A stretch of DNA of 64,000 nucleotides. Origin: JABMPR01 sp964508765. Lineage in GTDB: Bacteria > Fidelibacterota > UBA8477 > JABMPR01. The DNA is taken from positions 57,672 through 121,671 of the forward strand of contig CAZDVD010000005.1 in the NCBI GenBank assembly GCA_964508765.1, read 5' to 3'. The notes beneath the pieces are model-generated. The model was not told the DNA's origin. It saw only the letters and a program-made list of their open reading frames with translations, and searched no databases. Position numbers and translations under genes: made by a program. Below, in pieces: positions 44,747 to 54,238 of the stretch (position 1 is its first letter; each line of letters starts with the position of its first letter).

Positions 44747-46402
44747 CTATACCATTCCCACGTTCGACTCAAAAGCATCAATGAACTGAAAGGTCTTTCC
44801 ATCAAAGAGCCCTTTGTCACTCAGCTTGATATCGGGGATAACCAGGAGTGCCATAAATGATAATGTCATATAAGGTGCGCTCAATTGTGAGCCCATTTCC
44901 TTAGCAATATCATCCATTATCCCATAGGTCGTTCCAACTGCAAAGGCATCATCGTCAGACATGATTCCAGCTACTGGGAGAGGGAGGATATGTTCATTAT
45001 TACTGGTTACTGCTGAAATTCCTCCCTGGTTCCGGATGATTAGATTTATGGCTTTTGCCAGGTCTTCATCAGAAGTACCAACTGCCACAATATTGTGCGA
45101 ATCATGTGCTACAGATGAGGCGATGGCACCTTCTTTTAGTCCAAAATTTCGGATTAAGGCTACGGCTGGATTAGAAAGGGAATAGCGGTTTAAGACAGCA
45201 ATTTTCAAAATGTCTTGGTCTAGATTAATTTGGATAAACCCGTCGGCATCCAGTTCTGGAATCCAGGAATAATTTCTGGTTACAAGCTGCCCATCAATCA
45301 CTTCAATTACAGGCACTTCAGAAAGTGTGGTAGTAATTTTGAAATCTTCAGCTTTTTGGAGCTCTGCTTCAAAGCGATTTACCGCTATTATCGGCTGGGA
45401 GACGAGTTTTGTTCTACCCATTTCCGCGACCAGGTTACCGTCTATGTAGGTACTCAGGATATTAAAATCAGTCAGACTGTCTATAATGATAAGATCAGCC
45501 TTGTCATTTGTTTGCAATAAACCCACATCAAGACCGTAGGTTTTAATAGGGGTGACCGTTGCACTCCATAGAACTTTCAAGGGATCAATACCAGCTGCAA
45601 TCGCCCTTTTTACCATCTCATTGATATGACCTTCAGCCAGATCATCGGGATGCTTGTCATCGCTACACAGCATACATTCTTTAAAGTGCTCATTGAGCAG
45701 AGGCATCAAATCATCCAGATTACGGGCGGCTGATCCTTCTCGAATTTGGACCTTCATACCCAGCGACAGTTTTTCCAGTGCTTCCTCTATACTGAAGCAC
45801 TCATGATCAGTAGTTATACCTGCTTCAATATATTTTTTGACCGCTTTACCCCTTAATCCAGGAGCATGGCCATCCACTACTTTTCCTGCTGATCTGGCGA
45901 GCCTTAATTTTTCAGTCACATCCTCTGCGTCATTTAAAACGCCAGGTACATTCATCATTTCTGATAGACTGACGATATCTTGTCTTTGCAAAAGAGTTTC
46001 TATTTCTGATGCTGACAACTCAGCTCCGGCAGTCTCAAACGGGGTAGCAGGAACACAGGATGGGGCACTGAAATGGAATTTAAAGGGCGTTTGTCCTGCA
46101 TTTTCCAGCATAAATTCAACACCACGCATCCCCAGAACATTGGCTATCTCGTGGGGATCAGAAACGGTGGCTACCGTGCCGTGGACAACTGCGACTCGAG
46201 CAAATTCAGTGGGAACCAGCATGGAACTCTCAATGTGAATGTGTGCATCGATGAGTCCTGGCAGGATGTACTGTGTTTCAGAAACAGGTTCTTCAGTCAC
46301 AGACTTGATTCGGCCGTTTTCTATTTGAACGGTTCCGGGAAAAATACGCTGATTTAGAACATCAACGATATTTCCGGAGAGGGAAAAGGGGTTATATGTC
46401 AT
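44747..46402 (-). CDS. ade: Adenine deaminase
   Basis: Converts adenine to hypoxanthine plus ammonia. The 551 residues match the bacterial Ade family. Metal ligands are in PGLIDAHIHIESSMLVP (about 48-64) and SDPHEIANVLG (about 83-93); HAPGLRG, DHECFS and CSDDKHPDDLAEGHI follow, and the C-terminal domain has SVAHDSHNIVAVG. It is the first gene of the purine cluster and feeds hypoxanthine to the hydroxylases. The 90-base gap to the next gene, with a repeat, may reduce coupling. Confidence 0.96.
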   Translation of the reverse strand: MTYNPFSLSGNIVDVLNQRIFPGTVQIENGRIKSVTEEPVSETQYILPGLIDAHIHIESSMLVPTEFARVAVVHGTVATVSDPHEIANVLGMRGVEFMLENAGQTPFKFHFSAPSCVPATPFETAGAELSASEIETLLQRQDIVSLSEMMNVPGVLNDAEDVTEKLRLARSAGKVVDGHAPGLRGKAVKKYIEAGITTDHECFSIEEALEKLSLGMKVQIREGSAARNLDDLMPLLNEHFKECMLCSDDKHPDDLAEGHINEMVKRAIAAGIDPLKVLWSATVTPIKTYGLDVGLLQTNDKADLIIIDSLTDFNILSTYIDGNLVAEMGRTKLVSQPIIAVNRFEAELQKAEDFKITTTLSEVPVIEVIDGQLVTRNYSWIPELDADGFIQINLDQDILKIAVLNRYSLSNPAVALIRNFGLKEGAIASSVAHDSHNIVAVGTSDEDLAKAINLIIRNQGGISAVTSNNEHILPLPVAGIMSDDDAFAVGTTYGIMDDIAKEMGSQLSAPYMTLSFMALLVIPDIKLSDKGLFDGKTFQFIDAFESNVGMV

Positions 46403-46713
46403 GGTTTTAGTCTCAAATACATGGATAAGATCAATTCTAGTCGGTTTCTTTTTGAGCCGGTCTATAATCTAGTCTAATTTGTAAAAATACAGAATCAAAA
46501 CTTAGGTATTATACCTTTATATGTTCCACTTATCTGTTGATGGATGGGGCTCTAAAACACATTGTGTTACTTGCAATTTGTATGCATCATGACAGATAGA
46601 ATTCAAATAAGTATTATTCTGTAAGCTGTAAGAATGCCTTCGTATCCATTTCAATAAACCAGGCATTCACGGCGTGTGATTATGCATAGATATGGATTAG
46701 GAGCTGGGTAGCA
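46403..46713. other. 311-base divergent intergenic region upstream of ade
   Basis: No gene. It should carry the promoter of the whole purine cluster (minus) and of the GNAT gene (plus). A perfect inverted repeat AGGTA-TTA-TACCT (46504-46516) could be an operator. I checked for a purine riboswitch before ade and saw no match to its conserved core. Confidence 0.5.
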
Positions 46714-47223
46714 ATGCTTACCTTGGAAAAATTTGAAACAAGTGATTTAGAGAGACTGATTGATTGGGTCCCAGATGCTGATTTTTTGCTACAGTGGTCA
46801 GGTCCAAAATACGTGTTTCCTCTGGATGCAAAGCAACTCACTGCCACCCTGGAACTAACTCAAGCAGACCGTCCCTCTCATTTTATGTACAAAGCAATCC
46901 TGGATGGAACGACCGTAGGTCATATCGAACTGATGAGGGTGGACTATGATGAGAAGCGTGCGGTGCTGGGGAGAGTACTCATCGGTCCCAAACAATATCG
47001 GGGACAGGGTTGGGGCAAAATGATGATCCAACTCGCCCTTCATGTTGCGTTTGATGATTTGGGGTTGGTAAAGATAGATCTGGGAGTATTCGCACTTAAT
47101 GAGCCTGCGATTCAAAGTTACCAGCGGTTTGGTTTCACAACATATAAGACGATCCCAAACAGAAAAGATAGCAAGTGGACACTTCTGCGGATGAATCTAG
47201 ACAAGCAGGACTGGAAGAAATAA
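46714..47223 (+). CDS. GNAT family N-acetyltransferase
   Basis: A 169-residue RimJ/RimL-like GNAT. The acetyl-CoA loop is GPKQYRGQGWGKMMIQLAL (about 90-108, the Q/RxxGxG/A signature), followed by LGVFALNEPAIQSYQRFGF, typical of the C-terminal part. The acceptor substrate is unknown. A TAGGAGC ribosome-binding site precedes the ATG. Confidence 0.92.
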   Translation: MLTLEKFETSDLERLIDWVPDADFLLQWSGPKYVFPLDAKQLTATLELTQADRPSHFMYKAILDGTTVGHIELMRVDYDEKRAVLGRVLIGPKQYRGQGWGKMMIQLALHVAFDDLGLVKIDLGVFALNEPAIQSYQRFGFTTYKTIPNRKDSKWTLLRMNLDKQDWKK

Positions 47224-47274
47224 TTAACGCAACCTATCAAAATTCATTTTGAGAATTGTTGAAAGCGGGGAATC

Positions 47275-47823
47275 GTGAGATTAAAAACCGGAGAAAAAGT
47301 AAAAAACATCAAATTGACGGCTATCGATGGAATCGATTTCGACCTGAAATCCTTATCAGGTAAACCTTTCATGTTGTCCTTTTATCGATTTGCATCTTGC
47401 CCATTCTGTAACCTGAGGGTGAATAGCCTGGTTCAGCGTGTGAATGAATTTGGTGAAGATTTCACCATGGTGGCTATTTTTAAATCAAATCTTGAGCATC
47501 TCACTCGTCACACGGAAGGGCATGAAACTCCTTTCCCAATACTGGCTGATCCTGACGGAACTTATTACAAAAAATACGGAATTGAACGTTCCATTGTGGG
47601 CTTTTTCACTGGCATGATAATGCGCTTACCAACGCTCCTGAAGGGGATGTTGATCAAAGGATATCTTCCCAATATGTTCACAGGAGGCCTGACCATTATG
47701 CCTGCCGATTTTCTCGTGGATCGGGAAGGTATTATTCGAGAAGCCTATTATGCCAGGGATGAAGGTGACCACCTTGATATTGAAATGATCAAAAGATTTT
47801 CACTTGATAAGGACTCAAAATGA
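47275..47823 (+). CDS. Peroxiredoxin-like (AhpC/TSA) protein
   Basis: A 182-residue thioredoxin-fold protein starting at GTG. The redox site is FASCPFCNLRV (about 41-51), with CxxC in place of the usual peroxiredoxin PxxxTxxC, and a C-terminal strand with ADFLVDREGIIREAYYARDEGDH. It resembles the AhpC/TSA-like cytoplasmic proteins with CPFC motifs. Two cysteines are present, so no selenocysteine here, unlike the gene at 4368. No signal peptide. Likely peroxide reductase or thiol-disulfide protein. Confidence 0.87.
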   Translation: MRLKTGEKVKNIKLTAIDGIDFDLKSLSGKPFMLSFYRFASCPFCNLRVNSLVQRVNEFGEDFTMVAIFKSNLEHLTRHTEGHETPFPILADPDGTYYKKYGIERSIVGFFTGMIMRLPTLLKGMLIKGYLPNMFTGGLTIMPADFLVDREGIIREAYYARDEGDHLDIEMIKRFSLDKDSK

Positions 47824-48005
47824 ATGTCATTGGAATAGAGAAGTCTCAGGGAGCAAAATTCGATGCTGAGTATGCCATATTCGGGACCTTTGTTGCTGAC
47901 ATCATTGAAGGGGTTGGGATAGGTGATGCACAAAGGACTTATGGATTGAGAGTGAAACGAGCTGGTCTCAAACACATCTCGGTTTATGTTTCAGACCAGG
48001 CTTGA
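47820..48005 (+). CDS. Small hypothetical protein (61 residues)
   Basis: Starts with a four-base ATGA overlap at the end of the peroxiredoxin-like gene (MNVIGIEKSQGAKFDAEYAI...). Composition is protein-like but no family is recognised and it may be incidental. Translational overlap is the only positive evidence. Confidence 0.4.
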   Translation: MNVIGIEKSQGAKFDAEYAIFGTFVADIIEGVGIGDAQRTYGLRVKRAGLKHISVYVSDQA

Positions 48006-48069
48006 TCCAATCATTCATTGAACAAATTGTCCCATATTAAAGCTTAATCAAAACCAACAGGAACCCATT

Positions 48070-49695
48070 ATGCATAAAATTTCAATCGCTTATTTACCAG
48101 ATTTAAAACCCACGGAACCTGTCTACGCATTGGTTGGCAATGTGGACCTCGTTCTCACACGATTCTCGGATGGGGAAGAAGTCTCGGTTCTTTATGGTCG
48201 CTGTCACCACAGGGGCGCTTTGCTGTCTGATGGACATGTTCAAAGGGATGACCTGATCTGTGGCTTGCATAATTGGGATTACAACTACAAGTCTGGGGTC
48301 AGTGCCTATAATAATGAGGAAAAACTTCAAATATTTACATCCTGGATCGAAGATAATCAGGTCTGGGTGGATGAAGATGAAATCAAGGAGTGGGAGGCTC
48401 ATAATCCTCAACCCTATAACCGAGATGCGTATCAGGGACTCTATCAGGATATTCACGGCGCACCAGAAGAGCCACACAGCAAATATATTCAACATTTGGC
48501 TGAAAAAGGTCTGACTGAATTGGGTCATCATGGTCGCGTCGATGCCATGGGGGTTCCCAGGCAAGACTTGCCCAGCTGGGATGATATTCAATTACTTACA
48601 GCTCAATTGCACAAAGTACCTCTTCTGGACGATGCGGAAGTCGGAACACAGGTGGTTATTGGTCCAAATGCTAAGAAACCACTCGTATTGGATAGACCAC
48701 TCTTTGTCTCCGATATGAGTTTTGGTGCTCTTTCCGAAGAAGCAAAAGTCTCTCTTGCCAAAGGAGCAGAGTTGGCAGGGACAGGAATTTGCTCAGGTGA
48801 AGGCGGTATGCTTCCAGACGAGCAGGCAGCCAATAGTCGTTACCTCTATGAATTGGCCTCAGCTCGATTTGGCTATTCTATGGATAAGGTTCAAAAATGC
48901 CAGGCTTTCCATTTCAAATGTGGCCAGGGAGCAAAAACCGGGACAGGTGGCCACCTCCCAGGTAACAAGGTTATGGGCAAAATTGCCGAGGTGCGGGGAC
49001 TGGCTGAAGGAGAGTCAGCCATCTCACCCTCACGTTTTCCTGACTGGGAAAACATTGAGGACTATAAAAGCTTTGCTGAAGAAGTGAGAAAAGCGACTGG
49101 TGGAATACCCATCGGTGTAAAACTTTCAGCCCAGCATATTGAAAAAGATATCCAGGCAGCACTAGATATTGGTGTGGATTATATCATTCTGGATGGCCGC
49201 GGTGGTGGAACTGGAGCAGCACCCCTGATTTTCAGGGACAATATTTCAGTACCAACCATCCCAGCCCTGGCACGTGCACGCCGTTATCTGGATCAACAGG
49301 GTCGTCAGGATATATCCCTAGTGATTACAGGTGGGCTCAGGTTGCCTGCAGATTTTATCAAAGCCATGGCGTTAGGTGCCGATGCAATTGCAGTTTCAAA
49401 TTCTGCGCTTCAAGCAATCGGCTGCCTGGGCATGCGAGCCTGTCACACCAACAATTGTCCTGTAGGTATAGCCACTCAAAAGCCTGAATTGAGAGCCCGC
49501 ATTAAAATTGAAAAGGGAGCCCAACAGCTAAATAATTTTTTCAGAGCTTCAACCGAACTGATGCAAGTCATGGCCAGGGCCTGTGGACATAGCCATTTAA
49601 ATCAATTTAATCATACTGATCTAACCACCTGGAAACGTGATATGGCAGATCTCAGTGGCGTTGCCTACGGAGGTATTTCACATGAACAAGCATGA
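48070..49695 (+). CDS. Rieske-glutamate synthase (GltB2-type) fusion flavoprotein
   Basis: A 541-residue protein. An N-terminal Rieske [2Fe-2S] domain (about 1-105) has GRCHHRGALLSDG and CGLHNWDYN (CxH...CxxH). The rest is the FMN-binding barrel of the glutamate synthase large-subunit family (DRPLFVSDMSFGALS, ICSGEGGMLPDE, HFKCGQGAKTGTGGHLPG, LDGRGGGTGAAPL), with a Cys set for a 3Fe-4S cluster (CLGMRACHTNNCPVGIAT). There is no amidotransferase domain, so ammonia-dependent or other FMN chemistry is likely. The Rieske domain may relay electrons to FMN. Confidence 0.92.
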   Translation: MHKISIAYLPDLKPTEPVYALVGNVDLVLTRFSDGEEVSVLYGRCHHRGALLSDGHVQRDDLICGLHNWDYNYKSGVSAYNNEEKLQIFTSWIEDNQVWVDEDEIKEWEAHNPQPYNRDAYQGLYQDIHGAPEEPHSKYIQHLAEKGLTELGHHGRVDAMGVPRQDLPSWDDIQLLTAQLHKVPLLDDAEVGTQVVIGPNAKKPLVLDRPLFVSDMSFGALSEEAKVSLAKGAELAGTGICSGEGGMLPDEQAANSRYLYELASARFGYSMDKVQKCQAFHFKCGQGAKTGTGGHLPGNKVMGKIAEVRGLAEGESAISPSRFPDWENIEDYKSFAEEVRKATGGIPIGVKLSAQHIEKDIQAALDIGVDYIILDGRGGGTGAAPLIFRDNISVPTIPALARARRYLDQQGRQDISLVITGGLRLPADFIKAMALGADAIAVSNSALQAIGCLGMRACHTNNCPVGIATQKPELRARIKIEKGAQQLNNFFRASTELMQVMARACGHSHLNQFNHTDLTTWKRDMADLSGVAYGGISHEQA

Positions 49696-50047
49696 GAAAA
49701 TCAATTACCTGGAATTTCCCGCTAAGGATATAGAAGGCACCAAAGTTTTCTTCGCTGAGGTATTTAATTGGTCATTTGTTGATTATGGTCCCGACTATGT
49801 AGCCTGTTCCAATGCAGGAATTGATGTAGGATTTTTTAAATCAGAGCTGACTTCTGTGACAAGCTCTGGATCTGTATTAATCGTCTTTTACAGTGATGCA
49901 CTGGAGGAAACACTCGAGAAGGTTAAGCAAGCCAATGGCAAAATCATTAAACCAATCTTTTCATTTCCCGGAGGAACACGTTTTCATTTTGCTGATCCCA
50001 ATGGAAATGAATTTGCCGTTTGGGCAGAGCCAGCAAATACCAATTAA
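49682..50047 (+). CDS. VOC (glyoxalase/bleomycin resistance) family protein
   Basis: About 121 residues from ATG 49682, overlapping the end of the Rieske fusion by 14 bases. Two beta-alpha-beta-beta-beta modules are seen (INYLEFPAKDIEGTKVFFAEVFNW... and SFPGGTRFHFADPNGNEFAVWA, with metal-ligand-type Glu). Members range from glyoxalases to ligand-binding proteins; the substrate is unknown. Confidence 0.9.
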   Translation: MNKHEKINYLEFPAKDIEGTKVFFAEVFNWSFVDYGPDYVACSNAGIDVGFFKSELTSVTSSGSVLIVFYSDALEETLEKVKQANGKIIKPIFSFPGGTRFHFADPNGNEFAVWAEPANTN

Positions 50048-50134
50048 TCATCCACTTAAAACCTATTTGTATAGGATGGGTTCAGGTCTAGTTTCCTGAA
50101 TAATAATGACGGGGGTTGTAAGGAAAAATCAGGA

Positions 50135-51145
50135 ATGATTAAAAATATAAAACCTCTGGGATTCTTGTGGGAAACTCGCGATCCATTTTTGTTCTGTGTT
50201 CACCATAAGGATGCTTATCCCCAGGGCGATGGAAAAATGGGTCCGGCCGCTTCTCTTTCAGGAAGAAATATGGGTCAGGATTTTGACCAAAAAGATGGCT
50301 GGAACATGTACCATGGACGTGAGGTGCCTGGATTCCCAGCCCACCCTCATCGTGGCTTTGAAACAGTAACAGTTGTGCTGGATGGACTCGTGGATCATCA
50401 TGATTCATCAGGTTCAGCGGGTCGATATGGGAATGGAGATGTCCAATGGATGACTGCAGGAAGCGGCCTCCAACACGCCGAGATGTTTCCTCTGATCTTT
50501 GAGGATAAGTCCAATCCCATGGAACTCTTTCAAATATGGCTGAACCTTCCTGGTAAATCGAAAATGGTCACGCCTGCATACAAGATGCTGTGGTCGGAAT
50601 CCATTCCTGTCATACAGAGTCAGGATAGTCAAGGTCGCAAAATTGAGACTCGTATCATTGCAGGGAGCCTTGGTGATGCAGCGGCTCCTAATCCTGCACC
50701 AGATTCCTGGGCGGCCGAATCAATCAACCAGGTTGCTATCTGGGTGATTACACTCGAAGCAGAGGCAGAATTTGTTATTCCTGCCTGCGAAGAAGGTGTG
50801 AATCGAGACCTTTACTTTTATGAAGGTAGCTCGCTCAATATAGCTGGCGAGGATATCCCAGAGTATCATGCAGTGGAACTGGCTTCAGCTACAGCAATCC
50901 ATCTAAAAAATGGACCGGAGCAATCACGAATCCTCCTTCTACAGGGAAAACCAATTGAAGAGCCCGCCGTTCGATATGGCCCCTTTGTCATGAATACTCA
51001 GGCTGAGATTCAGAAAGCCTTTGATGATTACCGGGCAACAGAATATGGGGGTTGGCCCTGGGATAGACATGATCCGGTCAATCCACCTGATAGAGGTAGG
51101 TTTGCCAGGTATTCAGATGGAACTGAAGAAATTAAGGATACTTAA
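50135..51145 (+). CDS. Pirin family protein
   Basis: A 336-residue bicupin. The N-terminal cupin holds the metal ligands in FPAHPHRGFETVTVVLDG (two His), DHHDSSG and SGLQHAEMF. The C-terminal half is a second cupin (pirin_C, about 190-290). Pirins bind iron or other metals; some act as quercetinases and others as redox sensors. The gene's stop overlaps the next start by one base (TAATG). Confidence 0.92.
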   Translation: MIKNIKPLGFLWETRDPFLFCVHHKDAYPQGDGKMGPAASLSGRNMGQDFDQKDGWNMYHGREVPGFPAHPHRGFETVTVVLDGLVDHHDSSGSAGRYGNGDVQWMTAGSGLQHAEMFPLIFEDKSNPMELFQIWLNLPGKSKMVTPAYKMLWSESIPVIQSQDSQGRKIETRIIAGSLGDAAAPNPAPDSWAAESINQVAIWVITLEAEAEFVIPACEEGVNRDLYFYEGSSLNIAGEDIPEYHAVELASATAIHLKNGPEQSRILLLQGKPIEEPAVRYGPFVMNTQAEIQKAFDDYRATEYGGWPWDRHDPVNPPDRGRFARYSDGTEEIKDT

Positions 51146-51609
51146 TGATGCTTGAACTTGTAAGAAAGATCAAATCTGCAATCATGATGTGGATTCCCCT
51201 GATGCTGCTTATGACCTGTTCAGTTATGGATGATAAAGCCATTCCCCCTGATCAATTTAACCAGGTTGAAATCAGCGATTTTGAAGTGAATCTGCAGCGT
51301 GACTACATCCGTGGTAAGATACAGAATAATGGTAAACACGATATCACCTCATCCATATTCAGATTCGATTTATATTCTGAAAACTCCAGCGTCTCTGAGA
51401 ATGGTATCAATTACAATCAAGGCTCAATGGTGAGGTACACTGGGGGTGATTCATTGGACCCCTCACGCTTGCTCCTGTCACAGAATTTTGTAGTACGTGA
51501 ACCCTTAAAACCCGGCTATTCAACAGAATTTTATTTTGAACTTAAAATGGATTATGATCTTTTGAGCTTTCTGTATACCTACGAGATTATTCAGCTCAAG
51601 GGTCGTTGA
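51145..51609 (+). CDS. Putative lipoprotein of unknown function
   Basis: A 154-residue protein with a hydrophobic leader ending in a lipobox-like LMTC (Cys about 26). The mature part is beta-rich (KIQNNGKHDITSSIFRFDLYS...PGYSTEFYFELKMDYDLL) and resembles FxLYD-type domains. The TAATG overlap couples it to the pirin gene. I do not recognise a named family. Confidence 0.75.
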   Translation: MMLELVRKIKSAIMMWIPLMLLMTCSVMDDKAIPPDQFNQVEISDFEVNLQRDYIRGKIQNNGKHDITSSIFRFDLYSENSSVSENGINYNQGSMVRYTGGDSLDPSRLLLSQNFVVREPLKPGYSTEFYFELKMDYDLLSFLYTYEIIQLKGR

Positions 51610-51700
51610 GATGCTTTAATATTTCCGGCAACTTGCCAAGCTTCATTGAGGGAAAGGGTGAAAATAATATTATACTCTGACCAATTATGAGGTACTCTGA

Positions 51701-52258
51701 ATGAAATGTCCATATTGTGCTGAAGAAATCCGTGATGATGCAATTTTCTGTCGTTACTGTTCAGCCATGAAAGAAAATGATCTATGGATGCCGCCGGCTT
51801 CAACGAGTAGCTCTACATCCAGCGGAACCAAAGGTCCACGTTTTACCATGAGATTTGCAGGTTTCTTTTTCATCATCTCTGCCCTGATCGAGGTTGTTTC
51901 AATCAGCTCTCCTGTTTCCTTGTTCGGAGGGGATCGCAGCGGGATTATCGCAGTGATTTATCATCTTTTGTATATAGGAATATATGGGGGCATGGGTGCG
52001 GGATTATGGACAGCAAAACCCTGGGGCTTTCAGATGATATTTTCAGGCACCCTGATCTATTCAGTTGACAGGCTTCTCTTTATCATGTATGGTGAGGCTA
52101 CTTCCAGCCTCTTGAGTGACTATGGCGAGATGATAGGAGCAGGAGGGGACGCAATTATTGCGCAAGCATCCGCCTTGACAATTGTTGCCACGCTCATCGC
52201 ATGGTGGGGCTTTGTGGCCTATGTCTATTTCAAACGCGATTATTTCCAGAAACCTTAA
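51701..52258 (+). CDS. Zinc-ribbon membrane protein
   Basis: A 185-residue protein. The N terminus is a short zinc ribbon (MKCPYCAEEIRDDAIFCRYC, two CxxC), then a linker and about four membrane spans (FFFIISALIEVV, IYHLLYIGIYGGMGAGLW, MIFSGTLIYSVDRLLFIM, LTIVATLIAWWGFVAYVYF). The function is unknown. Confidence 0.85.
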   Translation: MKCPYCAEEIRDDAIFCRYCSAMKENDLWMPPASTSSSTSSGTKGPRFTMRFAGFFFIISALIEVVSISSPVSLFGGDRSGIIAVIYHLLYIGIYGGMGAGLWTAKPWGFQMIFSGTLIYSVDRLLFIMYGEATSSLLSDYGEMIGAGGDAIIAQASALTIVATLIAWWGFVAYVYFKRDYFQKP

Positions 52259-52294
52259 AACGCTTCATACAACATTCAGGTAAATTCAAATCCC

Positions 52295-53005
52295 ATGGAT
52301 CCTTTCGAAACCAAGAAAACCAAAAAACCATCTAAGAGGCACCAGCCTCGAGGGCTCACCATTGTATTTGAAGACGACGATATCCTCGTTGTTGACAAAA
52401 TGAGTGGACTCCTGTCTATGAGTAATGCAAAAACCCGTGATAGAACGGCCTATTTTGCTTTGAATAATTATGTCCGCAAAGGAAATGCAAAATCTAGAAA
52501 ACGGATCTATATCGTTCACCGTTTGGATAGAGATACCTCAGGTGTCCTGGTCTTTGCAAAAAGTGAAAAAAATAAGCGCTATTTGCAGGACGAGTGGAAA
52601 AACTTCACCAAAAAATACTATGCAGTTATCCACGGAAACCTCGCTGAAAAGGAAGGTGTGCTTTCTTCATATCTGGCGGAAAATGTGGTTCACAAAATGT
52701 ATTCCACCGAGGATCAAAAAATAGGTAAGCTTGCCAAGACTGGATATAAGGTTCTACAGGAATCAAAAAGATTTAGCCTGGTTGAAATTGACCTGCTCAC
52801 AGGTCGAAAGAATCAGATACGTGTTCAATTTGCTGATATTGACTGTCCAGTAGCTGGAGATAAGGTCTATGGGGATAGTGCTAAAGGCATCAAAAGATTG
52901 ACTTTGCATGCTGGTTTAATCAACATCAAACACCCCGGCACAAAACAGAAAATGACTTTTGAGGCCAAGATTCCCACCTATTTCCAGCATCTTCTGAATA
53001 AATAA
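52295..53005 (+). CDS. RluA-family pseudouridine synthase
   Basis: A 236-residue RNA pseudouridine synthase. The catalytic motif is YIVHRLDRDTSGVLVFAKS (Asp about 76). An N-terminal S4 domain is not evident. RLTLHAGLI and GRKNQIRVQF are also typical. The target (rRNA or tRNA position) cannot be read from sequence. It lies 12 bases before the next gene, so a pair is likely. Confidence 0.94.
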   Translation: MDPFETKKTKKPSKRHQPRGLTIVFEDDDILVVDKMSGLLSMSNAKTRDRTAYFALNNYVRKGNAKSRKRIYIVHRLDRDTSGVLVFAKSEKNKRYLQDEWKNFTKKYYAVIHGNLAEKEGVLSSYLAENVVHKMYSTEDQKIGKLAKTGYKVLQESKRFSLVEIDLLTGRKNQIRVQFADIDCPVAGDKVYGDSAKGIKRLTLHAGLINIKHPGTKQKMTFEAKIPTYFQHLLNK

Positions 53006-53016
53006 GGCGAACTAAC

Positions 53017-54231
53017 GTGGATGTTGCCATCATCGGGGGAGGAGCAGCAGGTTATTTTTCCGCCATTTCAGTTAAGCAGAATTTCCCCGAAGCCAGGGTG
53101 GTTATTTTTGAGAAGACCCGATTTTCTCTAGCCAAAGTTAAGATTTCTGGCGGAGGCAGATGTAATGTTACCAATGGTAACACATCTATCAGCGAGCTTG
53201 CCAGTGCCTACCCCCGTGGCAAAGCACTTATGAAAAAAGCATTAAAGATTTTTAATACCAAACACACGATGGAGTGGTTTGAATCAAGAGGCGTACCTCT
53301 TTTTGTTCAGGATGATATGCGAGTATTCCCCGTCTCACAGGATTCAGCCAGTATCATTCATTGCTTTATGGACCAGACGGAAGCAATGGGTATACCCTGT
53401 GAGTACTGGTCTGAGATTCAGGCAATTTCTAAAAACGGTAATCAACTAAAACTGGAATTTACCCGTCAGGATTTACCATCAAGGAATTTTGATAAGGTGA
53501 TTGTGGCAAGTGGAGGCTCGCCCAAATCAGAAGGCTTGGAATGGCTAGAAAAACTTGGACATAAAATAGAAAAACCAGTTCCCTCGCTCTTTACTTTTAA
53601 CATGCCCTCTGAGTCCATTGTTGAGCTAACGGGTGTTGCAATAGATCCTGTACTGGTGAGTATTCCTGGTACCAAATTGAAAATCACAGGCCCATTGCTC
53701 ATCACACATTGGGGCCTGAGTGGACCCGCCATTCTTAAACTGTCAGCTTTTGGCGCGAGGGTATTAAACGAAAAAAACTATCACTTCGATGTCAGAGTTA
53801 ACTGGCTGGATCAAACCAATCATGAAGTCGTTTTAGAGCAACTTAATGGCATCATTGCAGAACACTCACGCAAACTTTTACCCAATATCAGACCCTTCAG
53901 TTTACCAGATAGATTGTGGCGCTTCCTGTTGCTGAAAAGCGACTTACCATTGACCAGGAAATGGGGTGAACTGGGAAATAGAGGACTGAATAAGCTGGTT
54001 GCCGTCCTTACCAATGATTCATATATGGTTCAAGGAAAAACAGGGTTCAAGGATGAATTTGTGACCTGCGGGGGTGTGAGTCTCGATAGTATTGATGGGA
54101 AAACAATGCAGAGTAGAGTGTGTGAGAATCTATATTTTGCTGGAGAAATTCTGAATATTGACGGCATTACCGGAGGGTATAATTTTCAAGCAGCCTGGAC
54201 CACAGCATTTATTGCCGGAAAACTGAATTAG
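53017..54231 (+). CDS. HI0933/YhiN-type FAD-dependent oxidoreductase
   Basis: A 404-residue flavoprotein that starts at GTG. FAD-binding VAIIGGGAAGYFSAISVK (about 3-20), ISGGGRCNVTN (about 48-58), and the C-terminal NLYFAGEILNIDGITGGYNFQAAW are the family hallmarks. These proteins bind FAD tightly but their physiological substrate is not known. Confidence 0.94.
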   Translation: MDVAIIGGGAAGYFSAISVKQNFPEARVVIFEKTRFSLAKVKISGGGRCNVTNGNTSISELASAYPRGKALMKKALKIFNTKHTMEWFESRGVPLFVQDDMRVFPVSQDSASIIHCFMDQTEAMGIPCEYWSEIQAISKNGNQLKLEFTRQDLPSRNFDKVIVASGGSPKSEGLEWLEKLGHKIEKPVPSLFTFNMPSESIVELTGVAIDPVLVSIPGTKLKITGPLLITHWGLSGPAILKLSAFGARVLNEKNYHFDVRVNWLDQTNHEVVLEQLNGIIAEHSRKLLPNIRPFSLPDRLWRFLLLKSDLPLTRKWGELGNRGLNKLVAVLTNDSYMVQGKTGFKDEFVTCGGVSLDSIDGKTMQSRVCENLYFAGEILNIDGITGGYNFQAAWTTAFIAGKLN

Positions 54232-54238
54232 ACCGTAT

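Noticed and set aside
46403..46600. Possible purine riboswitch before ade
   Set aside because: The conserved core of the purine aptamer and a plausible three-way junction are absent.
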